A stretch of 64,000 nt of DNA from Clostridium sp. (lineage in GTDB: Bacteria; Bacillota; Clostridia; Clostridiales; Clostridiaceae). How positions within the stretch are numbered: position 1 is the first letter of the stretch; the number at the start of each line of letters is the position of its first letter. The position numbers were made by a program, and so were the translations under genes. Below are positions 45,513 to 54,516 of this stretch, one piece after another. The notes under the pieces were generated by a model that saw nothing but the letters and a program-made list of their open reading frames with translations, searched no databases and had not been told where the DNA came from. The DNA lies in assembly GCF_017888565.1 (NCBI RefSeq), contig NZ_JAGHFX010000058.1, positions 62,001-126,000 on the forward strand, read 5' to 3'.

Positions 45513-46508
45513 ATGGATATAGTAATACTAAGAGAAGAGGATATGAAAAATATTTTTACAATGTCAGATGCAATTCAAGCTGATAAAGACGCACTTGAGA
45601 TATATTCAAAAAATGGAGCAGATATTCCACTAAGAGTAAATATAAATGTACCAGAGAGTGAAGGACAGAGTTTATATATGCCAGGGTATGCTGCTGATAC
45701 AAATGCTTTAGGAGTAAAAATTGTTTCTGTATATCCTAAGAATATAGAAAAGGGGCTAACATCTGTACCAGCAACTATGGTTCTTGTGAATAATCAAACA
45801 GGGGAAGTTTGTTCATTGATGGATGGAACGTTTTTAACTAGGATAAGAACAGGAGCAGTATCAGGAGCAGCTACAGATATTTTGTCTAGAAAAGATTCAA
45901 AGGTATTTGCTCTTTTTGGTACTGGAGGACAAGCTGAAACACAACTCGAAGCTGTATTGAATGTAAGAGATATAGAAGTGGTTAAAGTATATGATATTTC
46001 AGAAGAAAGAAGAAATAGCTTTGTAAAAAATATGAGTGAAAAATTTGGAGAAAAATTTTCGGTTAAGATAGTAGCGGCGAAATCATCAGATGATGCTATA
46101 TACGATGCTGATATAATAACTGTTGTAACAACATCAAAGAAGCCAGTATTTAATGGTAAGTTAGTTAAGAAGGGCGCTCATGTAAATGGAGTTGGTTCAT
46201 ATACACCAGATATGCAAGAAATAGATGAAGATTTAGTATGTACTGCAAAGGTATATGTAGATACAAGAGATGGTGTCTTTAATGAAAGTGGAGATTTAAT
46301 AGTACCAGTAAATAAAGGTATCTATTCTTTTGACAAAGTTGTTGGAGAATTAGGTGAAGTTATCTTAAGTAAAGTACAAGGTCGTGAGAATGAAGATGAA
46401 ATCACATTCTTTAAAACTGTAGGAAGTAGTGTATTAGATGTTGTTACTGCTCGTAGAATCTATGAAAAAGCGTTAGAAAATAAGGTTGGCGAGATAGTTA
46501 AATTATAG
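45513..46508 (+). CDS. Ornithine cyclodeaminase/mu-crystallin family enzyme
   Basis: 331 residues. MPGYAADTNALGVKIVSVYP and SLMDGTFLTRIRTGAVSGAA (catalytic Lys and Arg region), then an NAD site FALFGTGGQAETQLEAV, and DIITVVTTSKKPVF. The family includes ornithine cyclodeaminase, alanine dehydrogenases of the archaeal type and ketimine reductases; sequence alone does not choose. AAAGGAG precedes ATG. Third gene of the trmB operon. Followed by a hairpin formed with the copied nitroreductase fragment. Confidence 0.87.
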   Translation: MDIVILREEDMKNIFTMSDAIQADKDALEIYSKNGADIPLRVNINVPESEGQSLYMPGYAADTNALGVKIVSVYPKNIEKGLTSVPATMVLVNNQTGEVCSLMDGTFLTRIRTGAVSGAATDILSRKDSKVFALFGTGGQAETQLEAVLNVRDIEVVKVYDISEERRNSFVKNMSEKFGEKFSVKIVAAKSSDDAIYDADIITVVTTSKKPVFNGKLVKKGAHVNGVGSYTPDMQEIDEDLVCTAKVYVDTRDGVFNESGDLIVPVNKGIYSFDKVVGELGEVILSKVQGRENEDEITFFKTVGSSVLDVVTARRIYEKALENKVGEIVKL

Positions 46509-46558
46509 AAATTAAAAGAGTACTCATTAAAAATTATATAAAGATATTAATAGATTTA

Positions 46559-46616
46559 AACTTCTTCTAAGACTAAAAAATCATCTTAGAAGAAGTTATA
46601 ACATTTATAGATTAAT
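46559..46616 (+). repeat. Copied 3' end of nitroreductase gene within a hairpin
   Basis: 46586-46616 is identical over 31 bases to the end of the nitroreductase gene (43410-43440), including its stop codon, and matches on through ACAAAA after one mismatch. Its TTAGAAGAAGTT is the right arm of a 14-pair stem with 46559-46572. The stem could act as a terminator for the trmB operon although the T run is missing. Confidence 0.75.
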
Positions 46617-46674
46617 TACAAAAGGTGTAACGAAACGTGAGCCACTTTTAATAAAATTTATTATTCAAGAGTTA

Positions 46675-47328
46675 TTATTTTTCAGATACTGGAATATTTT
46701 TAATAAGCTTTATTATATAACTTAGTGTATAAAATTCTCTATTTAATTCATTAGTAATAAAATTGAATCCTTTAATTAATGTATCCTCATCAAAGTTTTC
46801 TAAAAGAATCATAATGTTTAAGTAATTAAGATCTCCGTCTTTTGTATCTAAAATTCTTGAAGCTTTTATGTATTTATTATTGAAAGTATTAAAAGCTGCA
46901 TTTTTAAGTTCTTCGCTTATTTCTATTTTAGGCATTTCATCAAAAATTCTTATCTCTGGATTATCAATATCTAAATTTTTTGCTTGACTTATGTCTGTTG
47001 ATACAAATATAGTATTTATAAATTTAGCATCTTTAAAATCAACATCTTGTAATTTGGCAGAGTCAAATATTGTATTTTCAAAGGTTGCATTTTTAAAATT
47101 ACTTTTTCTAAAATTTGTTCCTATAAATTCAGACCATTTAAAACTACATTTTAAAAAGCTAGATGATTTAAAATGTGCTCCTCTAAAATTTACATAATCA
47201 AAATTTGAACCAGCAAAATTACAGTTATAGCAATTACTCTTTTCAAGATTTTGATACATAAAGTTTTTATCTTTCTTTTCTATATTATTATAATGAAAAT
47301 TTCTTTTTACGTTTTTATTTACAGCCAT
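46675..47328 (-). CDS. Pentapeptide-repeat protein
   Basis: 217 residues from ATG 47328 (MAVNK), which has GGAGG 5 bases upstream; the track start 25 codons earlier lacks one. Residues about 30-115 are pentapeptide repeats A(N/D)LXX-like with F at the centre (CNFAGSNFDYVNFRGAHF, CSFKWSEFIGTNF, SNFKNATFENTIFDSAKL), forming a right-handed beta-helix. The last 80 residues are helical. Pentapeptide proteins such as Qnr mimic DNA, but this one lacks the gyrase-protecting loops I would expect. Function unknown. Confidence 0.82.
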   Translation of the reverse strand: MAVNKNVKRNFHYNNIEKKDKNFMYQNLEKSNCYNCNFAGSNFDYVNFRGAHFKSSSFLKCSFKWSEFIGTNFRKSNFKNATFENTIFDSAKLQDVDFKDAKFINTIFVSTDISQAKNLDIDNPEIRIFDEMPKIEISEELKNAAFNTFNNKYIKASRILDTKDGDLNYLNIMILLENFDEDTLIKGFNFITNELNREFYTLSYIIKLIKNIPVSEK

Positions 47329-47548
47329 TAGTGCCTCCATCTTAATCCATTTGGATATAATAAGTTTTATTTTGGACATATTCAGTCTAGTTAATATTAT
47401 CATACTGTTAAGATTATTACTAATAAATAATAAGAACAGATTAGAAAGTTAGAAATATTACATTGATACTAGAAGTAAAAAATAATTTCCAGAAGACATT
47501 TTTTTATAGTACCGTATGTACTTGAGCTATTTTCATAGAGGGGCTACT

Positions 47549-47974
47549 ATGCCAAAAGCAATTATTTTTAGATTGAACTTCATTAAATTGTAGAAGATAA
47601 TATAGGTTTCAAGCATGATAATTTTTACTCAAGAATATTAATAAAATAAGCGATGTAAACAGAAGAATGTACTTTTGATGATATTAAGAGTGTAAGTTTT
47701 ATTGCATCAATATTATAGAAAAATGGAAGCGGTATAATTATTGCAAAAAATGTTTCAATAAATAAAAGCGAGGCAAGAAATATTAATGATAAAATAAATG
47801 AATTGATTTTAAATATACATGAGTCTAAGGTAAATTTAGCGTCACAGAAAATAGGAGTGGAACAAGCTTATAGTTCAGCAGGATGAGATTTTGAAATTTA
47901 AAGAATTATTAGATATGGGTGTTATCACAGAAGAAGAGTTTAATATTAAGAAAAAACAAATCCTTGGTATTTAA
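47549..47974 (+). pseudogene. Broken SHOCT-domain protein gene with PH-like part
   Basis: From ATG 47549 (GAGGGG upstream) the frame meets a stop after 14 codons. The frame DDIKSVSFIASIL, a stop, KNGSGIIIAKNVSINKSEA is PH-like and reads to SSAG at 47886. A one-base shift then gives DEILKFKELLDMGVITEEEF NIKKKQILGI and a stop, a textbook SHOCT domain. At least three stops plus the shift mean it is dead. The N-terminal part is too decayed to name. Confidence 0.75.
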
Positions 47975-48052
47975 TTTACTTGTAAAACTATTGTCCATAT
48001 ATAAGAATGGTTTATTAGGTATAAGTATAATTTTATATTACAGATATAAAAT

Positions 48053-48090
48053 AAGCCCATGAGAATCTCAATAGTAGATTTTCATGGGTT
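48053..48090. terminator. Hairpin downstream of SHOCT pseudogene
   Basis: AAGCCCATGAGAATCT pairs with AGATTTTCATGGGTT around CAATAGT, with two mismatches. Few T residues follow, so termination is uncertain. Confidence 0.6.
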
Positions 48091-48278
48091 AAACTCATTA
48101 TTTTGATAATATTATATTAGAACTATAATTATTAATTTTAGTAAAAGCTAAGTTATTTCAGTTAAATAGAGAATAGAAAAAATATAAGATAAGAGTAATA
48201 AAAAGTTTTATTCTGTAAATTGGGAAATGGTGTATAATTTATTTATATTAATTGTTTACAAGGAGGAAGAGGATTGGA

Positions 48279-49811
48279 ATGAAAAAAAGTAAACAAATCA
48301 CGATTTTTAGTAAACTATTATCTATAATAATTAATCCAATATTTATACTTGTATATTGGATATCATTTTATGAATTATATACTCTGTGTAGGTTTGGAAG
48401 AGTTGATCATAATATTACAATTTTATTTATATGTATGTTATTCTTTTTGGCTTGCATTATTTATTCAATAATTGCTATTAGAAAGAAAAATATGATTTCT
48501 CCACAATATCCTACAGATGATTATACTTTTGATGAGAACAGTAAAAGGAAGTGGAGTAAATCTTCTCTACAAACTATTTGGACATATATAGCTATAATTA
48601 TTATGGTTATTATAACAGTATTTTACGGAGCAAAAATATATTATAGTGCAACAAACTTTAGGGGAAAGCTTTCGTGGGTTTTACATGATTTAGGTCATAA
48701 AAAAGAAATAAAACTTGAACATAATAATATATATGAAGATGGTATAGAAGGATTATTTAATGATATTAATGACAAAGTTCATATGCCTGAGACTTTATAT
48801 GTTTCTGACGACTTTAGCCTTGAGTTTGATTCTGATGGAACAATTCAGTCAATTTATGGTTTTCTTTATGGAAAAAATGATAAAGATGAATTAGAAAGTT
48901 ATTTAATTTCTTATGATAGTAACAAATCTAAAAAGATTATTATATCTTTAAATGGCTATGTTAATGCAGATTTTAATAAGGATAAGCTTTTAGAACCATT
49001 AATTGATACAATGAAAGCTATTCCCCTTAAGGAAACGGTAAGTAATTGGAATGAAAATAAATATGGTATTCTTTATTATGGGAAAAGAAGCTTTGGTTTT
49101 AACAAAGAAGGAATTGTTTATATAGACTCTGAAGGAAATATAAAGTCACCAGGTGAAATACATTCTGAAATAATAGGATATACAGTTTCAGTATATGTTC
49201 CAGGAAAAGAGGATATATATACTCCTGTTAGATATAACTTAGTAGAAGATTTAAATAATATAAAAGGCGATAAGCTAAATAAAAATGAAAATAGAAAACC
49301 TGTGAGTACAGCAAATAGTGAAGATAAAGAATTTTATTTATCTGATAGTATTGGATATAAATTAAGAGTTGTTGGGGCAGCAGCAGGTAGTAGATTTTAT
49401 TCTTTAGAAGGAACTAAGGATGGGGGAGCTACATGGGATATTATAAATGAAGATCCATTTATGGGAAGAGGTGGAGGAGCATCAGGAGTAGCCTTTATAA
49501 ATGAGAAGCTTGGATTTATAGCTTTATCTCATAGTGGTGGTAGTTATGGTGATCTATATCGTACTGAAGATGGAGGATTATCTTTTGAAGTAATAGATAT
49601 TCCTAAAAGAGATGTAACTCTTAATAATGGAAGTGTTATTTCTCCATTTGATTTTCCAGAAATGCCTTATGAAGAAAATGGAGTTCTTAATGTGTTAGTT
49701 GGGCAAGGTTCTGATGGGGACTATAATGGAAATTCTAGTGCATTATATCAATCAAAGGATAATGGAAGTACATGGGAATATGTTGAAGAAGATAAGCAAG
49801 TAAGAGAATAA
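48279..49811 (+). CDS. Membrane protein with sialidase/BNR-like C-terminus
   Basis: 510 residues from ATG 48279; the TTG at 48252 is before the AGGAGG site. Three hydrophobic helices lie near the start (about 20-130). A mixed domain follows (about 135-350), and a C-terminal region has BNR/Asp-box-like blades (TKDGGATWDIINED, TEDGGLSFEVI, SKDNGSTWEYVEED). Asp-boxes fold as beta-propeller turns and here probably mediate outside binding, as no sialidase catalytic set is seen. Preceded by a gap with a pseudogene and followed by an unrelated oxidoreductase. Family not recognised. Confidence 0.75.
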   Translation: MKKSKQITIFSKLLSIIINPIFILVYWISFYELYTLCRFGRVDHNITILFICMLFFLACIIYSIIAIRKKNMISPQYPTDDYTFDENSKRKWSKSSLQTIWTYIAIIIMVIITVFYGAKIYYSATNFRGKLSWVLHDLGHKKEIKLEHNNIYEDGIEGLFNDINDKVHMPETLYVSDDFSLEFDSDGTIQSIYGFLYGKNDKDELESYLISYDSNKSKKIIISLNGYVNADFNKDKLLEPLIDTMKAIPLKETVSNWNENKYGILYYGKRSFGFNKEGIVYIDSEGNIKSPGEIHSEIIGYTVSVYVPGKEDIYTPVRYNLVEDLNNIKGDKLNKNENRKPVSTANSEDKEFYLSDSIGYKLRVVGAAAGSRFYSLEGTKDGGATWDIINEDPFMGRGGGASGVAFINEKLGFIALSHSGGSYGDLYRTEDGGLSFEVIDIPKRDVTLNNGSVISPFDFPEMPYEENGVLNVLVGQGSDGDYNGNSSALYQSKDNGSTWEYVEEDKQVRE

Positions 49812-49885
49812 ATAGTAAAAACTATATAAGTTTATAAGGAAAATGATATAATTTCAATAAAATATAAATTTTACGGAGGACAAAT

Positions 49886-50902
49886 ATGCTTACAATTGGT
49901 TATATAGGAAATGGAAAAAGTACTAATAGATATCATTTACCATTTGTTTTACAAAGAAAAAATATAAAGATTAAGACAATATATCAAAGAAATCCTAAAA
50001 ATGAGGCTTGGGATAGAATAGATGGAGTAAACTATACATCTAACTTAGATGAATTATTAAATGATAAAGATATACAGCTAATTGTCGTTTGTACAAAGCA
50101 AGATAGTCATTATAATTACGCAAAATTAGTATTGGAGCATAACAAGCATTGTTTAGTTGAAAAGCCATTTATGCAAACTTATGATGAAGCTAAAGAAATA
50201 TTTGACTTAGCAAAGAAAAAAGGACTAATAGTTCAAGCATATCAAAATAGAAGATTTGATAGTGATTTTTTAACAGTTCAAAAAGTAATAGAAGAAGGAA
50301 AGCTTGGAGAATTATTGGAGCTTGAAATGCATTTTGATTATTATCGTCCAGAGGTTCCAGAATCAACTAATAGTTTTTCACCATATGATTCATATTTATA
50401 TGGTCATGCTTGTCATACATTAGATCAAGTTATAAGTTATTTTGGTGAGCCTGGCAGAATTCATTATGATGTTAGACAATTATTAGGAAGCGGCAGAATG
50501 AATGACTACTTTGATTTGGATTTATATTATGGGGTATTAAAAGTATCTGTAAAATCTAGTTATTTTAGAATAAAGGAAAGACCTAGCTTTGTTTTATATG
50601 GTAAAAAGGGATGCTTTGTAAAAGAAACTAAAGATCGTCAAGAAGAGCATTTAAAAGTGTTCTATATGCCAACAAATAAGGATTTTGGAGTTGATACCTT
50701 TAACCATTATGGAACATTAACATATATGGATGACGAAGGAACAATTCGTGAAGAAAAAGTTAAATCTGTTAATGGTGATTATGGTAGAGTATATGATGAT
50801 TTATATGAAGCAATAGTAAATAATAAAAATAAAACTATAACAGATGAACAGACTTTACTGCAATTAAAAATATTAGAAGAAGGAATAAAGAATTTAAAGT
50901 AA
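49886..50902 (+). CDS. Gfo/Idh/MocA-family oxidoreductase
   Basis: 338 residues. NAD(P)-binding Rossmann domain with IGYIGNGKSTNRYH (about 3-16), LLNDKDIQLIVVCTKQDSHY and the EKP motif (CLVEKPFMQT, Lys in contact with substrate). The C-terminal alpha/beta dimer domain has GHACHTLDQVISYFGEP with the usual active-site His. GGAGG precedes ATG. The substrate is a sugar or polyol; the group most like YdgJ/YhhX acts on unknown sugars. Followed by repeat copy C. Confidence 0.88.
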   Translation: MLTIGYIGNGKSTNRYHLPFVLQRKNIKIKTIYQRNPKNEAWDRIDGVNYTSNLDELLNDKDIQLIVVCTKQDSHYNYAKLVLEHNKHCLVEKPFMQTYDEAKEIFDLAKKKGLIVQAYQNRRFDSDFLTVQKVIEEGKLGELLELEMHFDYYRPEVPESTNSFSPYDSYLYGHACHTLDQVISYFGEPGRIHYDVRQLLGSGRMNDYFDLDLYYGVLKVSVKSSYFRIKERPSFVLYGKKGCFVKETKDRQEEHLKVFYMPTNKDFGVDTFNHYGTLTYMDDEGTIREEKVKSVNGDYGRVYDDLYEAIVNNKNKTITDEQTLLQLKILEEGIKNLK

Positions 50903-50993
50903 ATAAGAATTGTAGTTTCTCATTACAATAAAATATCTAATTTAATACAGATAATTAATGAGGTTAATTCTTCATTTTATAAGTTTAAGTGTA

Positions 50994-51297
50994 GAATATA
51001 ATATGGCGAAGATAAATAGACTGCGGAATAAGCATATACAGGCATTAGAAGTAGTTGGCGTGGGAAGAACTACTAGGCATTAGTGTTGCTTAATTGTTTG
51101 AACGCAGCGAGTTAACCAAAACTATTGGCATAGTAGTTTTTTCACCAATTAACAGGAGTATCTACTTTAGGCAAGCTTCAGTAGATGGGTCTTTATACTA
51201 AGTTCAGTTATAGCTTTACTTAACTTCACTAAGGATTCAATACCTGCGTAGCTATTTAGCTTATAGAACATATCTAGTTATCGTAGCCATTATATTC
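50994..51297 (+). repeat. Dispersed hairpin repeat, copy C
   Basis: Left end GAATATAATATGGCGAAGAT; right end ATCGTAGCCATTATATTC, inverted with a few changes. Inside, AAGAACTACTAGGCATTAGT, AATTGTTTGAACGCAGCGAG, TTGGCATAGTAGTT, AAGCTTCAGTAGATGGGTCT and GCGTAGCTATTTA match copy B. It lies between convergent oxidoreductase and greA-like genes, like copy B. No coding frame. Confidence 0.8.
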
Positions 51298-51347
51298 GAA
51301 TTTATAATTATTTTTCATTTTTATTTGTAAGGTAGCTATTTTTCGTG

Positions 51348-51812
51348 TTATAAGATTTCTAATATCTCAACAGAGTATTTATCTTCAGGAGCATCAACTT
51401 CAACAATATCTCCAACTTTCTTTCCCTTTAAAGCTAATCCAAGATCTGATTCTATGCTTATACACATATTTTCAGGATCTGAATCCATAACAGTAACTAA
51501 AGTTATGACATCTTCAAAATCATCTTCAACAAATTTGATTTTAGCCTTACTATTTATTCCTAAAGCAGATTTATCAATTTCTTCATCATCTATAACAGTT
51601 GCTGTTGAAATCATATTTAATAAGTACTGAATTCTATTATCATTTTCTCTATAGTTTGCACAAGCCTCTTTATATTCGGCATTTTCTGATCTATCACCAT
51701 GTGCAGCTGCTATTGCTTTTTCTTTTGCTATTTCAGCCCTCTTTACTGTCATTCTATACTCTAATTCTTCTCTTAATTTCTTTATATTCTCTTCAGTTAG
51801 CGTATTATTCAT
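51348..51812 (-). CDS. GreA/GreB-family transcription elongation factor
   Basis: 154 residues. N-terminal coiled coil (about 1-75) with AAAHGDRSENAEYKEA, whose acidic tip enters RNA polymerase to stimulate transcript cleavage. The C-terminal FKBP-like domain (about 80-154) includes SIESDLGLALKGKKVGDIVEV. Rescues backtracked polymerase. GAGAGGGG is upstream. It may be the main GreA or a paralogue; only one copy is in the window. Confidence 0.85.
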   Translation of the reverse strand: MNNTLTEENIKKLREELEYRMTVKRAEIAKEKAIAAAHGDRSENAEYKEACANYRENDNRIQYLLNMISTATVIDDEEIDKSALGINSKAKIKFVEDDFEDVITLVTVMDSDPENMCISIESDLGLALKGKKVGDIVEVDAPEDKYSVEILEIL

Positions 51813-51934
51813 AAAACTAAACCCCTCTCAAAAAATATCATGTTAATATTATATAATATATAGAAAAAAATAAAAGATTATTTAAATAAAAGCAATATAA
51901 TATATTATGTAAATAGTTATAAGGAGGAGAAATA

Positions 51935-52624
51935 ATGAATAAGAGATTAGCAATAATATTAGTTTCTATATTTTCTATTTTGATTATATTTGCAGTTATA
52001 TCATTCAACATATTTAGTCGAAGTAAAGATGAAAATGTAAATGAGAATAAAAATGAAGCAAATAATATAGAAATGATAGAAAATCAAAGTGAAATATTAA
52101 ATTTTATAAGTTCAATAGCTGGTCTTCAAGCAAATAATATAGAAGTAATAAAGGATCCAATAGGAATTAAGGGTGAGTTATTTGCTCCAGAAGAAACTAT
52201 ATTAAATGGAGTGAATTATTTTTTAGAAAAAACTAATAATGAAAAAATGAAAGATGTAAAAATAAATATAGGAGAAGGATATATAAGTATTTATGTAAAT
52301 TATGAAGCGTTAAATAACATAAAAACACCTGTTGAAGTAAAAGTTAAGCCAAGCATTAATGCTGAGGAGAATTTAGTAATAACAATAGATGAAGTAAGGT
52401 TTTTAGATTTAAAAATAGCAGATTGGGTAGTTAATTTAGCTTTAAAGAGTTTTGTAAAAGATTGGTTTCCTGAGGATGGAAAAATAAATGTAAAATTCAA
52501 TAAAGGAGATGTAATAGTATATAAAGATAATTTCAAGGGTATTAATTTAAAATCACTTTCATTAGAAGAAACTGGACTTAAAATAAATACTATTATAGAT
52601 TTAAAAGATGTTAGCAATGATTAG
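51935..52624 (+). CDS. Membrane-anchored protein, DUF2140/YpmS-like
   Basis: 229 residues. One N-terminal membrane helix (LAIILVSIFSILIIFAVISF), then an Asn/Glu-rich linker and an outside domain of alternating strands (INIGEGYISIYVNYEAL, VEVKVKPSINAEENLVITID, INVKFNKGDVIVYKDN). This resembles YpmS/DUF2140-type LEA-like extracellular proteins. AAGGAGG precedes ATG. Stands alone. Function unknown. Confidence 0.65.
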   Translation: MNKRLAIILVSIFSILIIFAVISFNIFSRSKDENVNENKNEANNIEMIENQSEILNFISSIAGLQANNIEVIKDPIGIKGELFAPEETILNGVNYFLEKTNNEKMKDVKINIGEGYISIYVNYEALNNIKTPVEVKVKPSINAEENLVITIDEVRFLDLKIADWVVNLALKSFVKDWFPEDGKINVKFNKGDVIVYKDNFKGINLKSLSLEETGLKINTIIDLKDVSND

Positions 52625-52769
52625 TTATTAAATTCTATAGTACTAACAATAAATGATAAATAAAAAATAAAAATATACACAAACTATGAGTAAGACTTTT
52701 TTGAAAGAAAGAACAATATAATATAATGTATAAATAAACTTGTACATTAAAATTATGGGAGGTATAAAT

Positions 52770-53537
52770 ATGTTTGACTTAAAGGGGAAAATAGCAGTTG
52801 TTACAGGGGCATCAAGTGGACTTGGAAGAGATGCAGCATTAGCATATGCTAATGAAGGTGCCAATGTTTGTGTATTAGCAAGAAGAAGTGAAAAAATAGA
52901 AAGTTTAGCAAAGGAAATAGAAAGCTTAGGAGTAGAATCTATTGCTGTTAAATGCGATGTCACTAATGAAGAGGAAGTTAAAGTAGCGGTAGAAACTATT
53001 GTTAATAAGTTTGGAAGAATTGATATTTTATTAAATAATGCAGGAGTAGCAGTACGTGGTGGAGTAGATACACTTAGTGAAGAAGACTGGGATAAGAGTA
53101 TGGATACCAATGTAAAGGGCATTTATTTAGTTAGTAAATATGTTATTCCAGTTATGAAAAATCAAAATTACGGGAAAGTAGTTAATATTAGCTCTATAAA
53201 CGCATTATTAGCAGATAAAGTTGATGTATTTATTAGACATTCTTATAATGCATCTAAAGCAGCAGTTTTAGGATTATCAAGAGGTATGGCAGCATCTTAT
53301 GCTCAATTTGGTATAACAGTAAATTCTGTTTGTCCAGGCTTATTTGAATCTGAAATGACTGAAAATACTTTATTTAAGTCTCAAGAATTTTTAAAGAGTT
53401 ATAATGCACTTTGTCCAGCTTCTAGACCAGCTAAAAGAGGTGAGTTAAATGGGACTATTTTATACTTTTCATCTGATGCATCAAGTTATGTAACAGGACA
53501 ACATATTGTAGTAGATGGTGGATTATCAATAGTTTAA
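52770..53537 (+). CDS. Short-chain dehydrogenase/reductase
   Basis: 255 residues from ATG 52770 (GGGAGG at 52757). Cofactor motif TGASSGLGRDAAL, NNAG in LLNNAGVAVRG, catalytic Ser in VNISSIN and SYNASKAAVLG with Tyr and Lys, then VCPGLFESEMTE and YVTGQHIVVDGG. Fabric is close to gluconate 5-dehydrogenase or 3-oxoacyl reductase types, but substrate cannot be assigned. The GxxxGxG/ARRSEK pattern favours NADPH. Stands alone. Confidence 0.87.
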   Translation: MFDLKGKIAVVTGASSGLGRDAALAYANEGANVCVLARRSEKIESLAKEIESLGVESIAVKCDVTNEEEVKVAVETIVNKFGRIDILLNNAGVAVRGGVDTLSEEDWDKSMDTNVKGIYLVSKYVIPVMKNQNYGKVVNISSINALLADKVDVFIRHSYNASKAAVLGLSRGMAASYAQFGITVNSVCPGLFESEMTENTLFKSQEFLKSYNALCPASRPAKRGELNGTILYFSSDASSYVTGQHIVVDGGLSIV

Positions 53538-53784
53538 AAGAAAAAATTTCTGATTTTCATATCAAACACCTCTTAAATTAAGTTGTTTTATTATAATTTA
53601 TAATATTTATTTGAAATGATGTTTCTTAGGATTTTATATAATTATCTTAATCATTATATAAATAGAGAAACATATTCTTTATCAAGCTATTATGATAGAA
53701 TAATATTATTAAATTAATATTAAGGGTATATATAATAATATTTGAAAATAATAATAAAACTGTATAATTTGGGAGGAAGTTAAT

Positions 53785-54327
53785 TTGGAAAAATTATTAG
53801 TAGTTATTGATTATCAAAAAGATTTTGTTGATGGAGCATTGGGATTTGAAAAGGCTGTATCTTTAGAAAGTGGAATTTATAATAAGGTGAATGAATATCT
53901 AAGGAATAATAATAAGGTGTTATTTACTTATGATACTCATTTAGATAATTACTTGGACACTAGAGAAGGAAAAAACTTACCAGTTGTTCATTGCATTAAA
54001 GGTACTAAAGGTCATGAACTATATGGAAAGCTAAATGAGTTTTCAAATAGAGAAAATATAATTCACTATGAAAAGTACGGATTTGGAATGGCTCCAAGTG
54101 ATATGATTAAACTTGCAAGTGAAATAGGGAATGACATTAAGGAGATAGAGATAGTTGGAGTAGTCACTAATATATGTGTAATAAGTAATGTAGTAATGTT
54201 TCAATCACAATTTAGAAATGCAGAGGTAGTAGTCGATGGAAGTCTTTGTGCTAGCTTTGATGAATCATTGCATGAAAAGACTTTGGATGTAATAGAAGGA
54301 TTACAAGGTAAGGTAATAAATAGATAA
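53785..54327 (+). CDS. Isochorismatase-family amidohydrolase, nicotinamidase-like
   Basis: 180 residues with a TTG start, supported by GGGAGG 9 bases upstream. Catalytic triad Asp9 (VVIDYQKDFVDG), Lys in HYEKYGFG, Cys in GVVTNICVISN. TYDTHLDNY gives metal-binding Asp/His like those in nicotinamidases, and a cis-peptide is expected at VVTN. Probably cleaves nicotinamide to nicotinate for NAD salvage, though other amides are possible in this family. Followed by a terminator. Confidence 0.83.
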   Translation: MEKLLVVIDYQKDFVDGALGFEKAVSLESGIYNKVNEYLRNNNKVLFTYDTHLDNYLDTREGKNLPVVHCIKGTKGHELYGKLNEFSNRENIIHYEKYGFGMAPSDMIKLASEIGNDIKEIEIVGVVTNICVISNVVMFQSQFRNAEVVVDGSLCASFDESLHEKTLDVIEGLQGKVINR

Positions 54328-54347
54328 AAAATAATAATATAGAAATG

Positions 54348-54396
54348 AGGCTGTCGCAGAAAGCTATTTAATTGTGCGACAGCCCCATTTTTTTTA
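54348..54396 (+). terminator. Terminator, GGCTGTCGCA hairpin
   Basis: GAGGCTGTCGCA pairs with TGCGACAGCCCC, then ATTTTTTTTA. The best-formed member of a hairpin family seen at 15649 and 32130. Confidence 0.9.
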
Positions 54397-54516
54397 GTAG
54401 AATATTAATTTTACTATAGAGTCAAAAATAGATAAATTATTTACTTATTTTATTAATTAAATGGTACAGTTGACTTTATAAGTGAATATCATAGTCATGA
54501 AAGGAGTTGGTAAAAA

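Noticed and set aside
48279-49811. True sialidase
   Set aside because: Only Asp-box-like blades, no FRIP motif or arginine triad.
16598-51297. Repeats A, B and C as CRISPR units
   Set aside because: Three long copies spread over 35 kb, no short direct repeat-spacer pattern and no cas gene.
52643-53122. 159-residue minus-strand ORF
   Set aside because: Antisense shadow of the short-chain dehydrogenase.
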